64,000 nucleotides of DNA. Origin: Sialis fuliginosa. Its lineage: Eukaryota; Arthropoda; Insecta; Megaloptera; Sialidae. Below, one piece after another: positions 1 to 11,383 of this stretch (its first letter is position 1; the number at the start of each line of letters is the position of its first letter). The notes under the pieces were generated by a model. The model did no database searches. It saw only the letters and a program-made list of their open reading frames with translations, and was not told the origin of the DNA. The translations under genes and the position numbers were made by a program. The DNA is taken from NCBI GenBank assembly GCA_961205875.1, contig OY540812.1, positions 29,583,098 to 29,647,097 on the forward strand, read 5' to 3'.

Positions 1-688
1 CTTACTTACAACTTGAGTTGGTAGTAGGGGGGAACAACTAGCCAACATGATAACGTTCAGAATACAATCATTGTTGTTGTCCAGTAAACAAACCGCTCTT
101 AAAACTATAAACACTTTTACTTGTCGTGAAATTTTATATTTGTATCAAAAAAAAAACAATTCTTAAAAATAAGTGATGTGGATATTGTTATTATTAATAT
201 TTTGTGTTAATTTTAGTGCGCAAGGATTATATTAATATATTATATTTATTTGTAAAATTATATTGTAAGTATTAAAATAATTTTTTGTTAAATTTTTTAA
301 ATAGTTTATAATAAAATAAAATGTTTTTGGTAATTTTGAAAATGCTTATAACGTATTTTTTCATATCAAGGGTATTTTTATTTATTTATTTGAAAAAATG
401 TTGGTCTTCATGATAAAGATAATATTTATATACAGAAAAGTAAATATTTATTAGATATACCAAAATAACGAAAAACATAATGAATTTGTATTTATATACC
501 CAGATCCGGATTAAGATCTTTTGGCCTCATCTTCCCCCCTTTCCTGAAAAATTAGTATTACTCAGTCAGTAATATTTCTGTAAATAAAAATTTATATTTT
601 TTCAAAATACATTGTTTTGTTTTTTATTTAAACCTAAAGAAATATAAAATAATAATATTTATTTATCTATAAATATTAAATAATACAC
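1..688. other. AT-rich DNA, nothing recognised
   Basis: No open frame with coding character, no terminal inverted repeats and no recognisable repeat family. The stretch is very AT-rich and ends where the first Harbinger-like MITE begins. Confidence 0.6.
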
Positions 689-691
689 TAA

Positions 692-1006
692 TGTCCGGTA
701 TTATAAAGGAGCTAGCAAGCACTTTCAAATGGGGTATTAATTCTGTACTAGTATCTATGGATTAGCTATGGAATTTAGAGCAGTGACACTTCAACCAATT
801 GTAACACAGTTGGCATCTTTCACCGTACAAAATAATTTTCATAATATCACCACTGTTTTGATACCGTTGGTATTTACCTACAACGCGTGCGCGAAACTTG
901 TCAAAGTCTTCAACAAACTTCAAAAGAAATGTCTTATAAGTTTGATATCTCATTTAAAAGTGCTTGCTAGCTAGAAAATTTGCTAGCTCCTTTATAATAC
1001 CGGACA
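692..1006. mobile_element. Harbinger-like MITE, family H, copy 1
   Basis: A 315-bp non-autonomous DNA element. The ends are near-perfect inverted repeats starting TGTCCGGTATTATAAAGG, and it is flanked on both sides by TAA (689-691 and 1007-1009), the 3-bp TWA-type duplication expected of PIF/Harbinger. A near-identical copy lies at 41975-42306. A diverged copy is at 11384-11545 and an older inverted one near 5308-5525. The 68-codon frame shared by the two good copies is not protein-like and reflects recent common ancestry. The superfamily call rests on the duplication only. Confidence 0.75.
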
Positions 1007-1009
1007 TAA

Positions 1010-2446
1010 TCCTTCGTGTTGAATCCAGGTTGTTTACTCCAGGAAAGAATATGAAAACTACAAGGAAGAGATTTTGAATGAAAAATTGACCTCGAAGGGT
1101 AAACAATATTTTAGACGAAAAATAAGGGGGGTGGGTTGAATTACCTTCTCGCACCGCCCAAAAAGAACACAATTATTTATATAGATATTATACAGTACCT
1201 TCGTCAGAATCGAGTGATCATTGCTATCTGTCTTATTATTGGAGCTATACTAGAAGATCGGTTAAATGAACAAAGTATTAGTATTTTTTCCTGGATGAAT
1301 AATGCTGGTTTGAAAAAATAATTGAATGTCGAATTTCAAAGATATATTAAAATATAATTTTTTTTAAATTGAATATCCTGTATATTATTATTGGTTTTTA
1401 TAGCTGATAATGTTATCTTTATAAAAGTCTTTTACATGCATTAAATTTGCATAGCACACTATTTTTTAATATTTTCTATTAATTTATTACTTGTTCTTGT
1501 TAAATATTATTTTATAATAATTTTAACACACATGTACAAGAATTTTATTAAGTGACATTCTCAGCCATAAAATCCAATAATAATATACTGGGTTTCAATT
1601 AAAAAAAGTTGTTTCATGATATCTCTGAAATTCGACATTTAATTGTTTTTTTCCAATAAAAATTATAAGGTTTTAATTAAAAAAATAATTATATTTCAAT
1701 AAATCTCTGAAATTCGACATTCAATTGTTTTTTTTAGCAATGATCATTTACACTACATAAAATATTTGATAATATTTTCTTAGTATTATCTAGGGATATT
1801 TTCTTCTTTTTTGGTGCATTTTGATAATAAATGCGCGGATGTTCGTCAATTGACGCGATCGAGGTTTGAATTTACAACCGTATATTGTGGTTTTTATAAT
1901 CAATAAGAAGATTATCATATAATACTGGATTATGTTGATATTAATATATTAATAATTATACAACTGTAACTGTCAGTGATAACTTGACAGTCGCCATTTT
2001 GTATTTGACATCAAAAAACTTTGATCAAATATAAGAGACTGTCATTAACTATGATCATAGAAATGTTATGAAAGTAAATATTATAAAAGTTGACTTATTA
2101 CACTGTCATATTTCATTGATCAAAGAAATTTTATCACATTTCTTTGATAGTGTAATAACCGCCTTAAGTATGTTTTCAATTAAAAACACACATTAATATT
2201 TTATCTACACATTTCTGAAAATGTCACTAATATTTGTTATAAATTGTTAAATATCTTTTCTATCAGGTAATTTTTACAAACCATCTATACAGACGGTAAA
2301 GACCCCACATGCGCACAACAAAGATAAAACCAACTTTATTTACTTTTCGTAGAAAAAAGAACAATACCCATACTGTAAAAATAAAACATGATGATTTGTG
2401 AACATAATCGTATTTCGATACTTATTTAAAAATTCATATTATCCTC
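1010..2446. other. 5' flank of Tre1, small palindromes only
   Basis: No gene seen. It holds three copies of a 'GAAATTCGACATT' motif (inverted near 1321-1345, direct near 1622-1640 and 1703-1720) and a 66-bp palindrome at 2095-2160 whose ends read TTATTACACT(G/A)TCA. No TATA box or promoter can be assigned with confidence. Confidence 0.5.
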
Positions 2447-2448
2447 AG
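2430..2448 (+). promoter_or_regulatory. Possible 3' splice site before the Tre1 start codon
   Basis: The bases ending ATCCTCAG at 2448 look like a splice acceptor 11 bp before the ATG at 2460. If used, a non-coding first exon lies upstream. The same bases also resemble an arthropod initiator (TCAGT), but a transcription start would leave an 11-nt leader, so the acceptor reading is preferred. Confidence 0.35.
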
Positions 2449-2459
2449 TATCTGTGAAG

Positions 2460-2574
2460 ATGTCTAGCGACGAGTATTCGAACGAAACGTTGCTAACGTT
2501 GATCCAGTATCCGAGACCGGCGACTTTAGCTGCAGCTGTGTGCGCCGTCATCTTTTGTGTTTTGGGGTTCTTCG
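2460..2574 (+). CDS. Tre1: Tre1 GPCR, coding exon 1 (N-terminus and TM1)
   Basis: First coding exon of a class A (rhodopsin-like) receptor of the Tre1/moody group. In Drosophila Tre1 acts in directed germ-cell migration and in cell polarity. The exon encodes residues 1-38 and the first base of G39. The N-terminus is short and extracellular with one glycosylation sequon (N8-E-T), and TM1 starts at about residue 20. The ATG at 2460 was chosen because a GTG two codons upstream is not a plausible eukaryotic start. The donor GTAAGT at 2575 is consensus. Joined to exon 2 it gives the TM1 'GN' motif (G39-N40, N1.50), which confirms the phase-1 junction. The spliced CDS totals 1020 bp including the stop. 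Confidence 0.9.
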
Positions 2575-2704
2575 GTAAGTTTTGTTTATTATTCTACTTT
2601 GACGGATGTATTTACGGTTTTTATAGAATCGTTAGTTTTGGGGCAGATGCGGTTTATTCGAAAGGGTCCTGATTTAAATGGGTGAGCACGATATTTCAAT
2701 TCTA

Positions 2705-2940
2705 AAGGTCAATATACAATATAATTCAGTAAAATACCGTTGTACTGTTTTCTTTAACTAAATCAGTTAAAATTTTACTGATTCCTTCAGTGGTCTATAC
2801 CAGTTCTCACTGATCAACCAGTGATTTTGGCCATATTAACAGTGTTCCACTGATTAGTTCAGTGACTATCCACTGATTAGCAGTGGTTTACTTTTCACTA
2901 TTTCACAGTGACTATTCACTGATTCAGTTTAGAGAGTGGG
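2705..2940 (+). repeat. TCAGTG/CACTGA-rich dispersed element, copy 1
   Basis: About 235 bp densely packed with CACTGA, TCAGTG and CAGTG words in both orientations. It shares its order of words, including 'GGCCATATTAACA', with an inverted copy at 4010-4200 and a direct copy at 46020-46250. It is therefore a dispersed repeat that is itself built of short inverted words. No duplication or transposase was found and the class is unknown. Confidence 0.7.
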
Positions 2941-3012
2941 GCTCGATATGTAATATAGTTTATCCACAAAATTTAATGACACTCGGATTTTGTGAACGAA
3001 ACGTTGGCCAAT

Positions 3013-3260
3013 AACACGATCAAACCGACGCGGCTTACACCCAGAAGCTAAGAGCCATATCAAGATTACCGCGGAAGCTTCAAGACTTGTATATTTTATG
3101 GATGACCCCTAATATATTTATATAGCCTTTCATCTTAACACGACCAAACCGACGCGGCTTACACCCAGAAGCTAAGAGCCATATCAAGATTACCGCGGAA
3201 GCTTCAAGACTTGTATATTTTATGGATGACCCCTAATATATTTATATAGCCTTTCATCTT
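3013..3260 (+). repeat. Exact 124-bp tandem duplication
   Basis: Two head-to-tail copies (3013-3136 and 3137-3260) that I can distinguish at only one base (ACGATC versus ACGACC). The unit is an arm of dispersed family E, with 'GACGCGGCTTACACCC' and 'ACCGCGGAAGC', also present at 10078-10412 and 46605-46785. The near identity implies a recent duplication. Confidence 0.9.
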
Positions 3261-4009
3261 TGTTCCAGCTAAAAAAAATTAGTAAAATTGAATGTAATTC
3301 GAATTAAATAATAAACTTATTGTTCAATAAAAATCTAACTGTTAAAAATAATTGGTAATAAATGAAATCCAATACTAATTCGGGTCTGGTCGTTGTAAGC
3401 GGGATTAAGTATGCATTGAGTGCCCTTTTAATTGTGAATGTCGGGGTCATGTGTCATCTCACAATGCACAATGCCAATTGTCGCGGGTCAGCTGTGAGGT
3501 TATGTATTCTACATTAATTACTGCAATCAGTAAGGGTTAACAAAACATATATGTACATGAAAATACATGTACATATTGTATGTAGTATTTGTTAATCAAT
3601 CACATAATAAAAGTCATTCAAAACTAATAATATAACTGCATATTATGACCACAGTTTTTATTTTCAAATATTTTTAAATTAATTAAATATTATTATTAAT
3701 ACAGAAACCGTACTCGTTGTACCCAAAAAATCAATGTAAATAAATTGTAGATAATAACATTCTCTACAACTTTTGTACAAAACATTTTTTTCTATTACAA
3801 ATAGTTTTGAAAATAATATAAAAATAGATTTTTCAAAAATGAATCGACATACATATGTACATAAATTATAAACAGGAAATGAAGAGAAAAATTACTCTGT
3901 TTTTTGAGTAAATTCGAAGTGCGATGAAATTTGGAACCCATGTAGGTAGAAAAATAAGAGGTGTCCTTTATAGTATATATATACAAGGACTTGAAATTTA
4001 TTATTATTA

Positions 4010-4200
4010 GTGACTATGAACTACTCAGCACTGTGATATAGTGAAAAGTAGACCACTGTTAATCAGTAGATAATCACTGAACAAATCAGTGGATCATTGT
4101 TAATATGGCCAAAATCACTGGTTGATCAGTGAGAACTGGTATATACCACTAATTTTCAGTGGTATATACCACTGATTTTCAGTGATTTTATGGACCTTCA
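4010..4200 (-). repeat. TCAGTG/CACTGA-rich dispersed element, copy 2
   Basis: Reverse-oriented copy of the element at 2705-2940. The final portion carries a short local duplication of 'GGTATATACCACTGA'-type sequence. It lies 28 bp upstream of the hAT-like element's left target duplication. Confidence 0.65.
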
Positions 4201-4235
4201 AAAACTCAAAACCACTTAACTATTATACTTTATTA

Positions 4236-4464
4236 CAGTGGCGTACCGTATTTTCTGCCGCCCGGGGCAGATTGCAATTTACCCCCCCCCCCTTGCAATA
4301 TATGCTAAATATGAAAATCGAAGATTTTTTTCGAATTTACCGCGGGCAAATACAATTTTGCGCCTTTATATATATATATAGTAATTTTGATGACTTTTTT
4401 TGGTTGCTACTTCAAATTTGCCGCCCACGGCAAATGCCCCCTTCCCCCCCTCGGTACATTACTG
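4236..4464. mobile_element. hAT-like MITE (229 bp)
   Basis: Ends CAGTGGCGTACC and GGTACATTACTG are inverted repeats. The element is flanked by a perfect 8-bp duplication CTTTATTA (4228-4235 and 4465-4472). An 8-bp duplication and CAG-type termini are the hAT signature. The interior holds a C-run and a GCCGCCC/GGGCGGC-like inverted pair. No transposase is present. Confidence 0.85.
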
Positions 4465-5307
4465 CTTTATTATACAGTATGTATAAAAAAGTGAAAACAT
4501 GAAAAATTCGTGATTATCGAAAAAAAAATTTGTTATGTATAATATTTCGTTGTTATATTTTCTCAAATTGTAAAATTAAAAAGGTGATCATTAGGTACTA
4601 ATTATAAAAATATTAATTTGTCAATGTTCTATTTAAAAAATGAATAACTAAATGATTTGATGTACTTGGACATTGACTCTAAATCATTTTATATCCTCTC
4701 GTGTAAAACTCATCGTCCCTAATTATAAATAACTATTTGCAATGAAATTTACAATTTAATTTATATTATGTATACATATGTATAGTTTCTTACTTCACCA
4801 ACAGATTAAAAAAATATCTCATTTTTGCAATTTCTTGTGGTGTAACGACTTCCGGTAATATACCGGAAAGATAAGATTATTAGTATCATTATATTACACA
4901 AAAAAAAACTTTTTTATAAATAACTTAATTTGTCATTTTGTTACCCACAAAAAACGTAATTGTCTTCAACAGTTAGTGACGCATTGAGCCAGTATCACCT
5001 CTTGACCCTAGTTTTATGTGGTTCGGTAATTTTTTTACTAGACATGAGTGTTATTTCACACGATCGATTTTTGGACAATATATCAAAAAGACTTATTTCT
5101 TTACTTTTTATATAGGTATATATAGCTACATGAAATACCTATATTTTTGTATAATAATCTTCATTAATAAAGTAAAGCAGCAGTTCCCAAACTTATTTTA
5201 TCATAGAACCTTTACATGATTTTCCAAAAATTGCGAAACTCTAAAAATATATTTATATTTTACCCCCCTCCCCTAATTTAAATAAGATTCTAATATCTTG
5301 TACTAAC

Positions 5308-5525
5308 AAGCACTTTCAAATGAAGGTATCAAACCTAAACAACATTTCCCTGGAAATTTCATGAAGTGTTTGACAAGTTAAAACGGTTGTGATATTATGA
5401 AAATTATTTCGTTAGTCACAAACTGTGTTATAATAAGTTGAACTATCACTGAAATAAATTCTAAAACAAATCTATAAATAATAACAAAAAATTAATACCC
5501 CGTTGAAAGTGCTAGTTAGGTTACC
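5308..5525 (-). mobile_element. Diverged family H MITE, copy 4
   Basis: Reverse-oriented relic of the element at 692-1006. Its edges still read 'AAGCACTTTCAAATG' on one side and the inverted 'CCCCGTTGAAAGTGCT' on the other. The TGTCCGG tips are lost. Confidence 0.5.
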
Positions 5526-5896
5526 GAAGTTAAAACTTTTCATATAGCGTATGCTTTAATTTAAGGGGTGTGATTTAAATGTAAAAAAGCAAAGAAACGT
5601 CAAAAAACATGCGAAACCCCTGAATTTTTTTGTGGATTCCACTTTGGAAAACGCTGGAGTATAGTAATAACAACGAAATTCGAATTTGAGATTTAAATGG
5701 AATTACACATTTCGAGAGATCCTGAATTACGTACGACCATTATTTTAATGACGTCTGTGTGTCTGTCTGTGAACGGTCTACAGTCAAAACTTACAAACAT
5801 GAAATTTTAAATTATGTGGAATTATAAACAATAAACATCACGCCACACAATTTTTATTTTTAATTGCAAACAGTGGCATTATTTAAATACATATAA

Positions 5897-6714
5897 GGTA
5901 CTGGCACCAGTAATGGCCGCTATAAGAGCAAGGTTTACTGTTTTTGTGATTCATGGGCAGGGCCGTAACTAGAAGCTCGGGGGCCCCGAAGCAAGAGGTG
6001 ACCGAGGGACCCCCAGAATATGCAAAAGGAAAAATTGAATACTTTTTTTTTTGTTTTTTGATTATAGTGAACAAATTGTAGTCTATTCCTTATTAGTAAA
6101 AAAAGGTCATTCAATTCAAAATTAGTACTAGTTGAAGACCTTTTTTTTGCTCCTAACTTACACAATTTTTCTTATTTACTTATTTACTCTAATTTTTACG
6201 CTGCGGGGGCCCCTCTAGCTTTGGGGGCCCCGGGGCACTACCCCGGTGGTAGTTATGGCCCTGTTCACGGGCTTCTTTTTTGTAATTCTCATGAACTCAT
6301 GTTACTAATAAAACAAGTAACTCTTTATTTAATCATTTTAATTACCAAATTCCGCAAATATAGTTTTTTTTAAATTATAGCCTTTTATTTTGTTTATGCT
6401 TTTTCTCCAGTAATGGATAAAGTAAATCCAGTAATGAGCAAATGATTACAAAATGATAAGTATACAACACAAAAGATATAAAAGAAAGAATCGTCAAATT
6501 TGAAACAATGTAAAACAGTTGCTATAATTATAAAATAATAATTAATAAATATATATAGGCCGATTGTCATCAAATCACGCTGTAAGAAAGTTAAATGTAT
6601 ATAGATTAATATTTAGAAATGGTAGTAATCAAATATCAACAAATATTTCTAATTCAGTAGGTACATTTAATAAAAAAAATAGCCATTACTGGGGTCATAT
6701 CCAAGACTGGTACT
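5897..6714 (+). mobile_element. Family D DNA element, copy 1, itself interrupted
   Basis: Ends GGTACTGGCACCAGT and its inverse near 6705 define a roughly 500-bp non-autonomous element once the inserted hAT element (5958-6263) is removed. Other copies are at 9542-10020, 44651-45144, 57895-58862 (-) and 59026-59560. No transposase was seen and the superfamily is unassigned. Confidence 0.7.
5958..6263. mobile_element. hAT-like MITE, CAGGGCCGTAACTA family, copy 1
   Basis: A 306-bp element with ends CAGGGCCGTAACTA and TAGTTATGGCCCTG and GC-rich palindromic sub-ends. The flanking 8-mers TTCATGGG (5950-5957) and TTCACGGG (6264-6271) match 7 of 8. The empty site 'TTGATGGGCTTC' survives in the family D copy at 44651-45144, which confirms the insertion. 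Confidence 0.88.
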
Positions 6715-7970
6715 GTACGGTTCTGTAAAATACCTAAAAAATTTATTTGTTTCCAATTTTTATTTTTCAAAATGTATAATTTTTAAATTTTGTACGGAAC
6801 CTCAGGGCGCGAGTTCTACTTGCACTTGTAAAATTTATTTTATTAATTCATTCATATATTTTATTAGATTAGAATATGATGTAAATATTTGAATTAAATC
6901 TAACTTCATGTTCTTGATATTTAATATTATATTTACCTACATACTTCCTGTTTGAACTTCCGCTAATTCATATAAAATTTTGTTGTATTAAATAAAGTAT
7001 ACATAATACATACTATCCCATAAGTAAAGGATCCATAGAGAAAAATAATAGTACACAAATGTATAACATTATCTGTTCAAAGCAAGTGCAGATGTAGAAT
7101 TAACAAGTTTGAAACAAAATAACTTTAGTAGGCACATTTTTTATTTAATTTGTTTTAATTTTAGAGGCTTGGGAAGGGTCTTGTGACCCCCTTTCTAAAA
7201 TATGTACTTATTGTTAGTTCAAACTGTCCGCAGTTACAGCTGCAACATAATAAAATAAAATAAAATAGAAATTCTATGCGCCCTGACTTACAGGACATTC
7301 TGTATAATAAGTATATGTACATATGTACATATGTGTGAGTAAGAATTGAAATGGCAGATTACCTGTTTTCTGTATTAATGATTATTTTAATTAAAACAAA
7401 TGTGTCATTGCAAATGACAATAACTTTTTATTTATTATATCTAAACAGAAACAACAGATTATTAAGAATACAGCGTCTACAAACCGACAAATAAACACAC
7501 AGACATCAATGTGAAAATAGTTTGAATGGATTCAAGAAAGGTGAAAATGGATATTTCGATCGAATCTTTGGTTATGCGTATTTTTTATGCAGTTTTGAAG
7601 GGCGATATTTCAACTAAATTCGAGTGGGATATCAAATGAAAACTGACAATTCAAGGAATTAAAATAAACAAACGTTTTGTTATTATTTTTATTAAAAAAA
7701 ATCGTAAAAATATTTTGCCCTTATCTCCGAAAATAATATTTAAAATCTTAAAAAAATTAGAAAATATGTTAAATAATTTCGAGGTCACAAGAAAATTATC
7801 AGCATTCACCGCTCTGTGTATTTTTTTTCTTCAAAAAGTCAAGGTATGTAAAGTACAAGGTAGCCTCAGTAACTCGGCGCGAGAGAGGGAAATACGTCAT
7901 CTGGTGTGCCCAAGCTGATTGGTCAAAAGCTACTGACGCAACCTGTGTATTTACTAACCCTGCTAAAAAG

Positions 7971-8350
7971 CAGGGCTTCGAACCGGAACTGAACCGAAAA
8001 CCGGAAAAATCGTTATTTTTTGCCGGAACGAAAACCGGAACAGAACCGAAATAAAAATATCGGTTTTTACGGTTCAGTACATGTTAAAATACGAGCGTTA
8101 ACATGATCTTATTTCCCACTTCAATTGTCGTTCTGACTTATCATACAAGTACCATAAAATGTTCTAAATTATGGTAGAAAAATTTTTTTTAATACAAATA
8201 TTTTTGTTTTAATTAATCACTCGGAGCTGAACCGAAAACCGAAAAACCGTTATTTTTTTCGGAACGAAAACCGGAACCGAACTGAAATTTATTTTTTTAC
8301 TCGAATCGGAATGAAAACCGAAACGAAAAAAATAACGGTTCGAAGCTCTG
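7971..8350. mobile_element. hAT-like element, CAGGGCTTCGAACCG ends
   Basis: A 380-bp element with inverted ends CAGGGCTTCGAACCG and CGGTTCGAAGCTCTG. It has a perfect 8-bp duplication CTAAAAAG (7963-7970 and 8351-8358). The interior is filled with imperfect 'GAACCGAAAACCGG' repeats near both ends. Confidence 0.9.
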
Positions 8351-8384
8351 CTAAAAAGTATTTAAATCCAATTGTAGTTATACA

Positions 8385-8945
8385 TACATGTATAGTATAG
8401 GATCCAGCTGTATAATCGGTGTAGGTTTTACAACCGTCTGCCGTTGTGATTACTTTGAAGTACTCACTCAGACAAAACTCGGACGATGGGTCCGGTTCAC
8501 CAGCTTGTAGGGATTTAATAGATAGAGTCCTCAAAAAATACGCAAAAAAATTTCGCGTTACGACCGTTTTGATGTGACGGTTACTTAAAGGAGACCCCAA
8601 TTAAAGATGTTTTGGATATACGGCAGAATTTTTTTCTTAGGGGTTTAATTACAGGGGCCCCTCAAAATTTCGACCCCAAAATTTTAAGGAGCAACCGGAC
8701 CTGGTGCAAAATGTTTATTTTGATGTACACTTAGATAAAAATAGAATGGCAGAATTTTTTATGTAGGGACAACAAATGGCCATAATTGAGTCCAAGTCTT
8801 AAAAATGCTGTAAAATCTAAAATAACGAATGAAAACTTCTGCCACGCGATGTATGCTTTTCTTATGAACTATAAAAAAAAAATATATATATATATACCCA
8901 TGGCAGAAGTTTTTATCCACACCATTCTCCGCAGTCCCCCAATTA
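8385..8945 (+). repeat. Single arm of fold-back family G
   Basis: About 560 bp that match, in the same order, the left arm of the palindromic element at 34466-35951. Shared blocks include 'GGTCCGGTTCACCAGCTTG'-like, 'GATATACGGCAGAA' and 'CCTGGTGCAAAATGTTTATT' sequence. Only one arm is present, so this is either half of a broken fold-back element or a precursor unit. A TA microsatellite sits near 8881-8896. Confidence 0.75.
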
Positions 8946-9541
8946 AAGCTTTTGACCAATCAGTTTAGGCACCCTAGATGACGTATTTCCCTCTTTCACG
9001 CCGAGCTACTGAGACTACCTTGTACTTTAGATACCTTGCATTATCGTTACGCTATCACTCAAAAGATCTGAGCAGTGAATATTTATATTTTTTAATTATC
9101 GAGTAACTCCGACTGGGCCCTAGTAGCTAGTACGCAGTAAAGATAAATGATCAATAAGCATCAACTACATCTTGTCCCTAGACTGTCTGGAAAGAATTTA
9201 TCTATTTAATAGACAAATTAATAAATATACGTATGTATGTACATACATATTAAATTAAATATAACAATACTGCATATTATTAGCTATTCAGTTATTCTTG
9301 ACATTAAGGTTATCATAAATGATTATGACTTAAAAAAAATAATATTCCTGTTTATAATATAAAACTATTTATGAATAAAATTTAAGATTAGCAGTATACT
9401 AAAAAAATAGATATACACATAAATTCTATATATTATACTATAGATATTAAAAACTTTATATCCGCACAAAATCATTAATAAATAATTGTTATAAGTGGCA
9501 GTAGGTCAGTAGCGGATAATATAATTTTTTTTATTGAATAA

Positions 9542-10020
9542 GGTACTGGCATCAGTATTGGCTGCTTTAAAACTGAGGTATACTGTTTTTTGGGATTGAT
9601 GGACTTATTTTTGTAATTCTCATGAACTCGTTACTAATAAAACAAGTATCTTTTAATTAAATCAATTTAAGGACCAAAGTCCCGAATAGGGGCGATCCAT
9701 AAATTACGTCACACGTTAAGGGGGAGGGAGGGGGTCGACGAAGTGTGACATTGTGTGACAAAGGGTGGGAAGGGGTCCTAAATTTCGTGACATCGCATTT
9801 CAAAATATAATATACTACCGTTTTTGTAGACATTTTAAACATTTTAATAATTTTAAGGTGTAAAATTGCAAAATATGTGACGTCACATTAGGTAGGGGGG
9901 GGGTCACAAATGTGACAAGGACGGGGGGGGGTAAAAATCATTAAATTCGTGTGACGTTATTTATGGATGGCCCCATATGGGTTTTTCATTTATTTATAGT
10001 ATTTTGTACTTCTTGACTCA
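9542..10020 (+). mobile_element. Family D element, copy 2 (truncated)
   Basis: The left end reads GGTACTGGCATCAGT. The copy is interrupted by the element at 9689-9974 and its right part is lost or unrecognisable beyond about 10020. Confidence 0.6.
9689..9974. mobile_element. MITE with GGGGC.ATCCATAAATTACG ends
   Basis: A 286-bp element with inverted ends GGGGCGATCCATAAATTACG and TATTTATGGATGGCCCC, flanked by ATA on both sides (9686-9688 and 9975-9977). The family D copy at 44651 keeps the uninterrupted target ('CAAATATAG'). Both sub-ends repeat 'GTGTGACA'-type words and carry G-runs. The superfamily is not assigned. Confidence 0.8.
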
Positions 10021-10077
10021 CATAACAAAAACCTTCATAGGCTCAAATTTCACTTAAAGTTTTGCTCTCAAAAAAAC

Positions 10078-10412
10078 GTTTTATACGAAAGATATCTAGA
10101 ACAATATAGTTTATCAATGTTTTGAGGCTTCCGCGGTGGTCTGAATATAGATATTGGCTTATGAGTGTAAGCCGTGTCAATACGGTCGTGTTTTTATCAG
10201 CCAACGTTACATGCCATATTACAGTGGATATTTTCAGGGCTCTTTTAAGCAGCTTTAAAATAGCCCTGAAGATGTACACTGTGCGATAACACGACCAAAT
10301 TGATGCGTCTTACACCCAGAAGCAATATCTATATCCAGACCATCACGGAAGCCTCAAAATGCTAATAAACTATATTGTTCTGGATATCTTCCGTATAAAA
10401 TAACATAGTTTA
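10078..10412. repeat. Family E palindromic repeat, copy 1
   Basis: Two inverted arms meet at about 10248. Each carries 'GAGGCTTCCG.GGTGGT', 'TATAGATATTG', a 'GTAAGCCG.GTCAAT' block and 'AGGGCTCTT'. The same arm appears duplicated in tandem at 3013-3260 and as a shorter palindrome at 46605-46785. The layout resembles the inverted ends of Penelope-type elements, which is an inference. Confidence 0.75.
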
Positions 10413-11383
10413 TTGTTCTATAAAATAAAATAAATATACCATTTCATTTAATAAAAAAAACTTCTCCACGATAAGCGCGTATATAAATTTGAAATAAATT
10501 GAAAATAATTTTTATTTGAACTTTTACGATACAATCAAAAGTTACAGAAATAAATGTCAGGATTTTTTAAAGTAGTTTGAATTTAAATAAAATTTATTAA
10601 ACAAATAAATTCAAAGTTTAAGTGAGAAATAATCAATATGTAAAATAGAATAGTATAGAAACTATATAAACGTATGTTAATGCATAAAATATATTTTTGA
10701 TTTTTATGTAATATTTATTTTTTATTTTACCTTTTATTTTTTCTATTAAAAAATAATGTAAAAGCTTTCTTTCATAAAAGAAATAAAACAGTGAAATTCA
10801 ATAGTTTTTGTTCAGCTGAATTGACTTATATTATTCAATAATAACTATTTAAAAAAAAAATTATTATATTATATACATATATTTTATATATTATATAATA
10901 TATAGTCCACGCAGTACACATACATGCATACCAATTAAGAATATTAAATTAAATCTTTTATTAACATAAAAAAACCGTAATTACGAAAAAAATGGTCAGA
11001 CGATCAGCTACGAATTCGCTTTTTACGAAATTTTGTTAGTTTTTGTAATAAGAAAAAATCCTGCCGAAACAATTTTGGTGGGCACGACATCGAAACTTTA
11101 TTTTGGTTAAGTACCACCGTGTCTAAGCCGTGCCTGTTTAATTTTTTCTATATAGAATTTACGAGAATAATTCAATGCCAATAAAATCTCCGTACAAATG
11201 AATTAAAACCTGAATTGTGAATTACGTATTCTATTTCAGTGAGTCACTCTGTTTCCTATTACTCAGGATGTGGTAATTAATTGTAATAAATATACATTTG
11301 TTGTAGTAATTTATTTGTGATTAAATAAAAAGGTAAACAATTGACACACTTTTTTTTAAATCTAACAATAAATAATATTATCA

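Larger units (their letters stand above)
5690..6835 (+). repeat. Family F dispersed repeat, copy 1, interrupted
   Basis: Carries the 'GTCTGTGTGTCTGTC' tract, an AT-rich middle and a right end reading 'TACGGAACCTCAGGGCGCGA'. Related copies are at 36126-36720, 38540-38930, 43178-43270 and, inverted, 58230-58693. This copy is split by a family D element (5897-6714). The uninterrupted order can be read from the copy near 38740. Confidence 0.7.
7840..9038. mobile_element. DNA element with about 90-bp inverted ends, twice invaded
   Basis: The arms 7840-7931 and 8947-9038 are inverted repeats beginning CAAGGTAT.TAAAGTACAAGG and both carry 'GGAAATACGTCATCT' and a CCAAT-type 'TGACCAATCAG'. The interior was later invaded by a hAT-like element (7971-8350) and a family G arm (8385-8945). 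A related fold-back element with the same CCAATCAG end block lies at 24177-24668. Confidence 0.8.

Noticed and set aside
768-974. 68-codon frame repeated almost unchanged at 42068-42274
   Set aside because: It lies inside two young copies of the same MITE. Similarity comes from recent shared descent, the frame has no start context or domain, and the older copies do not keep it.
4182-4502. 106-codon + frame
   Set aside because: It is the sequence of a hAT-like MITE and its flanks read in a chance open frame.
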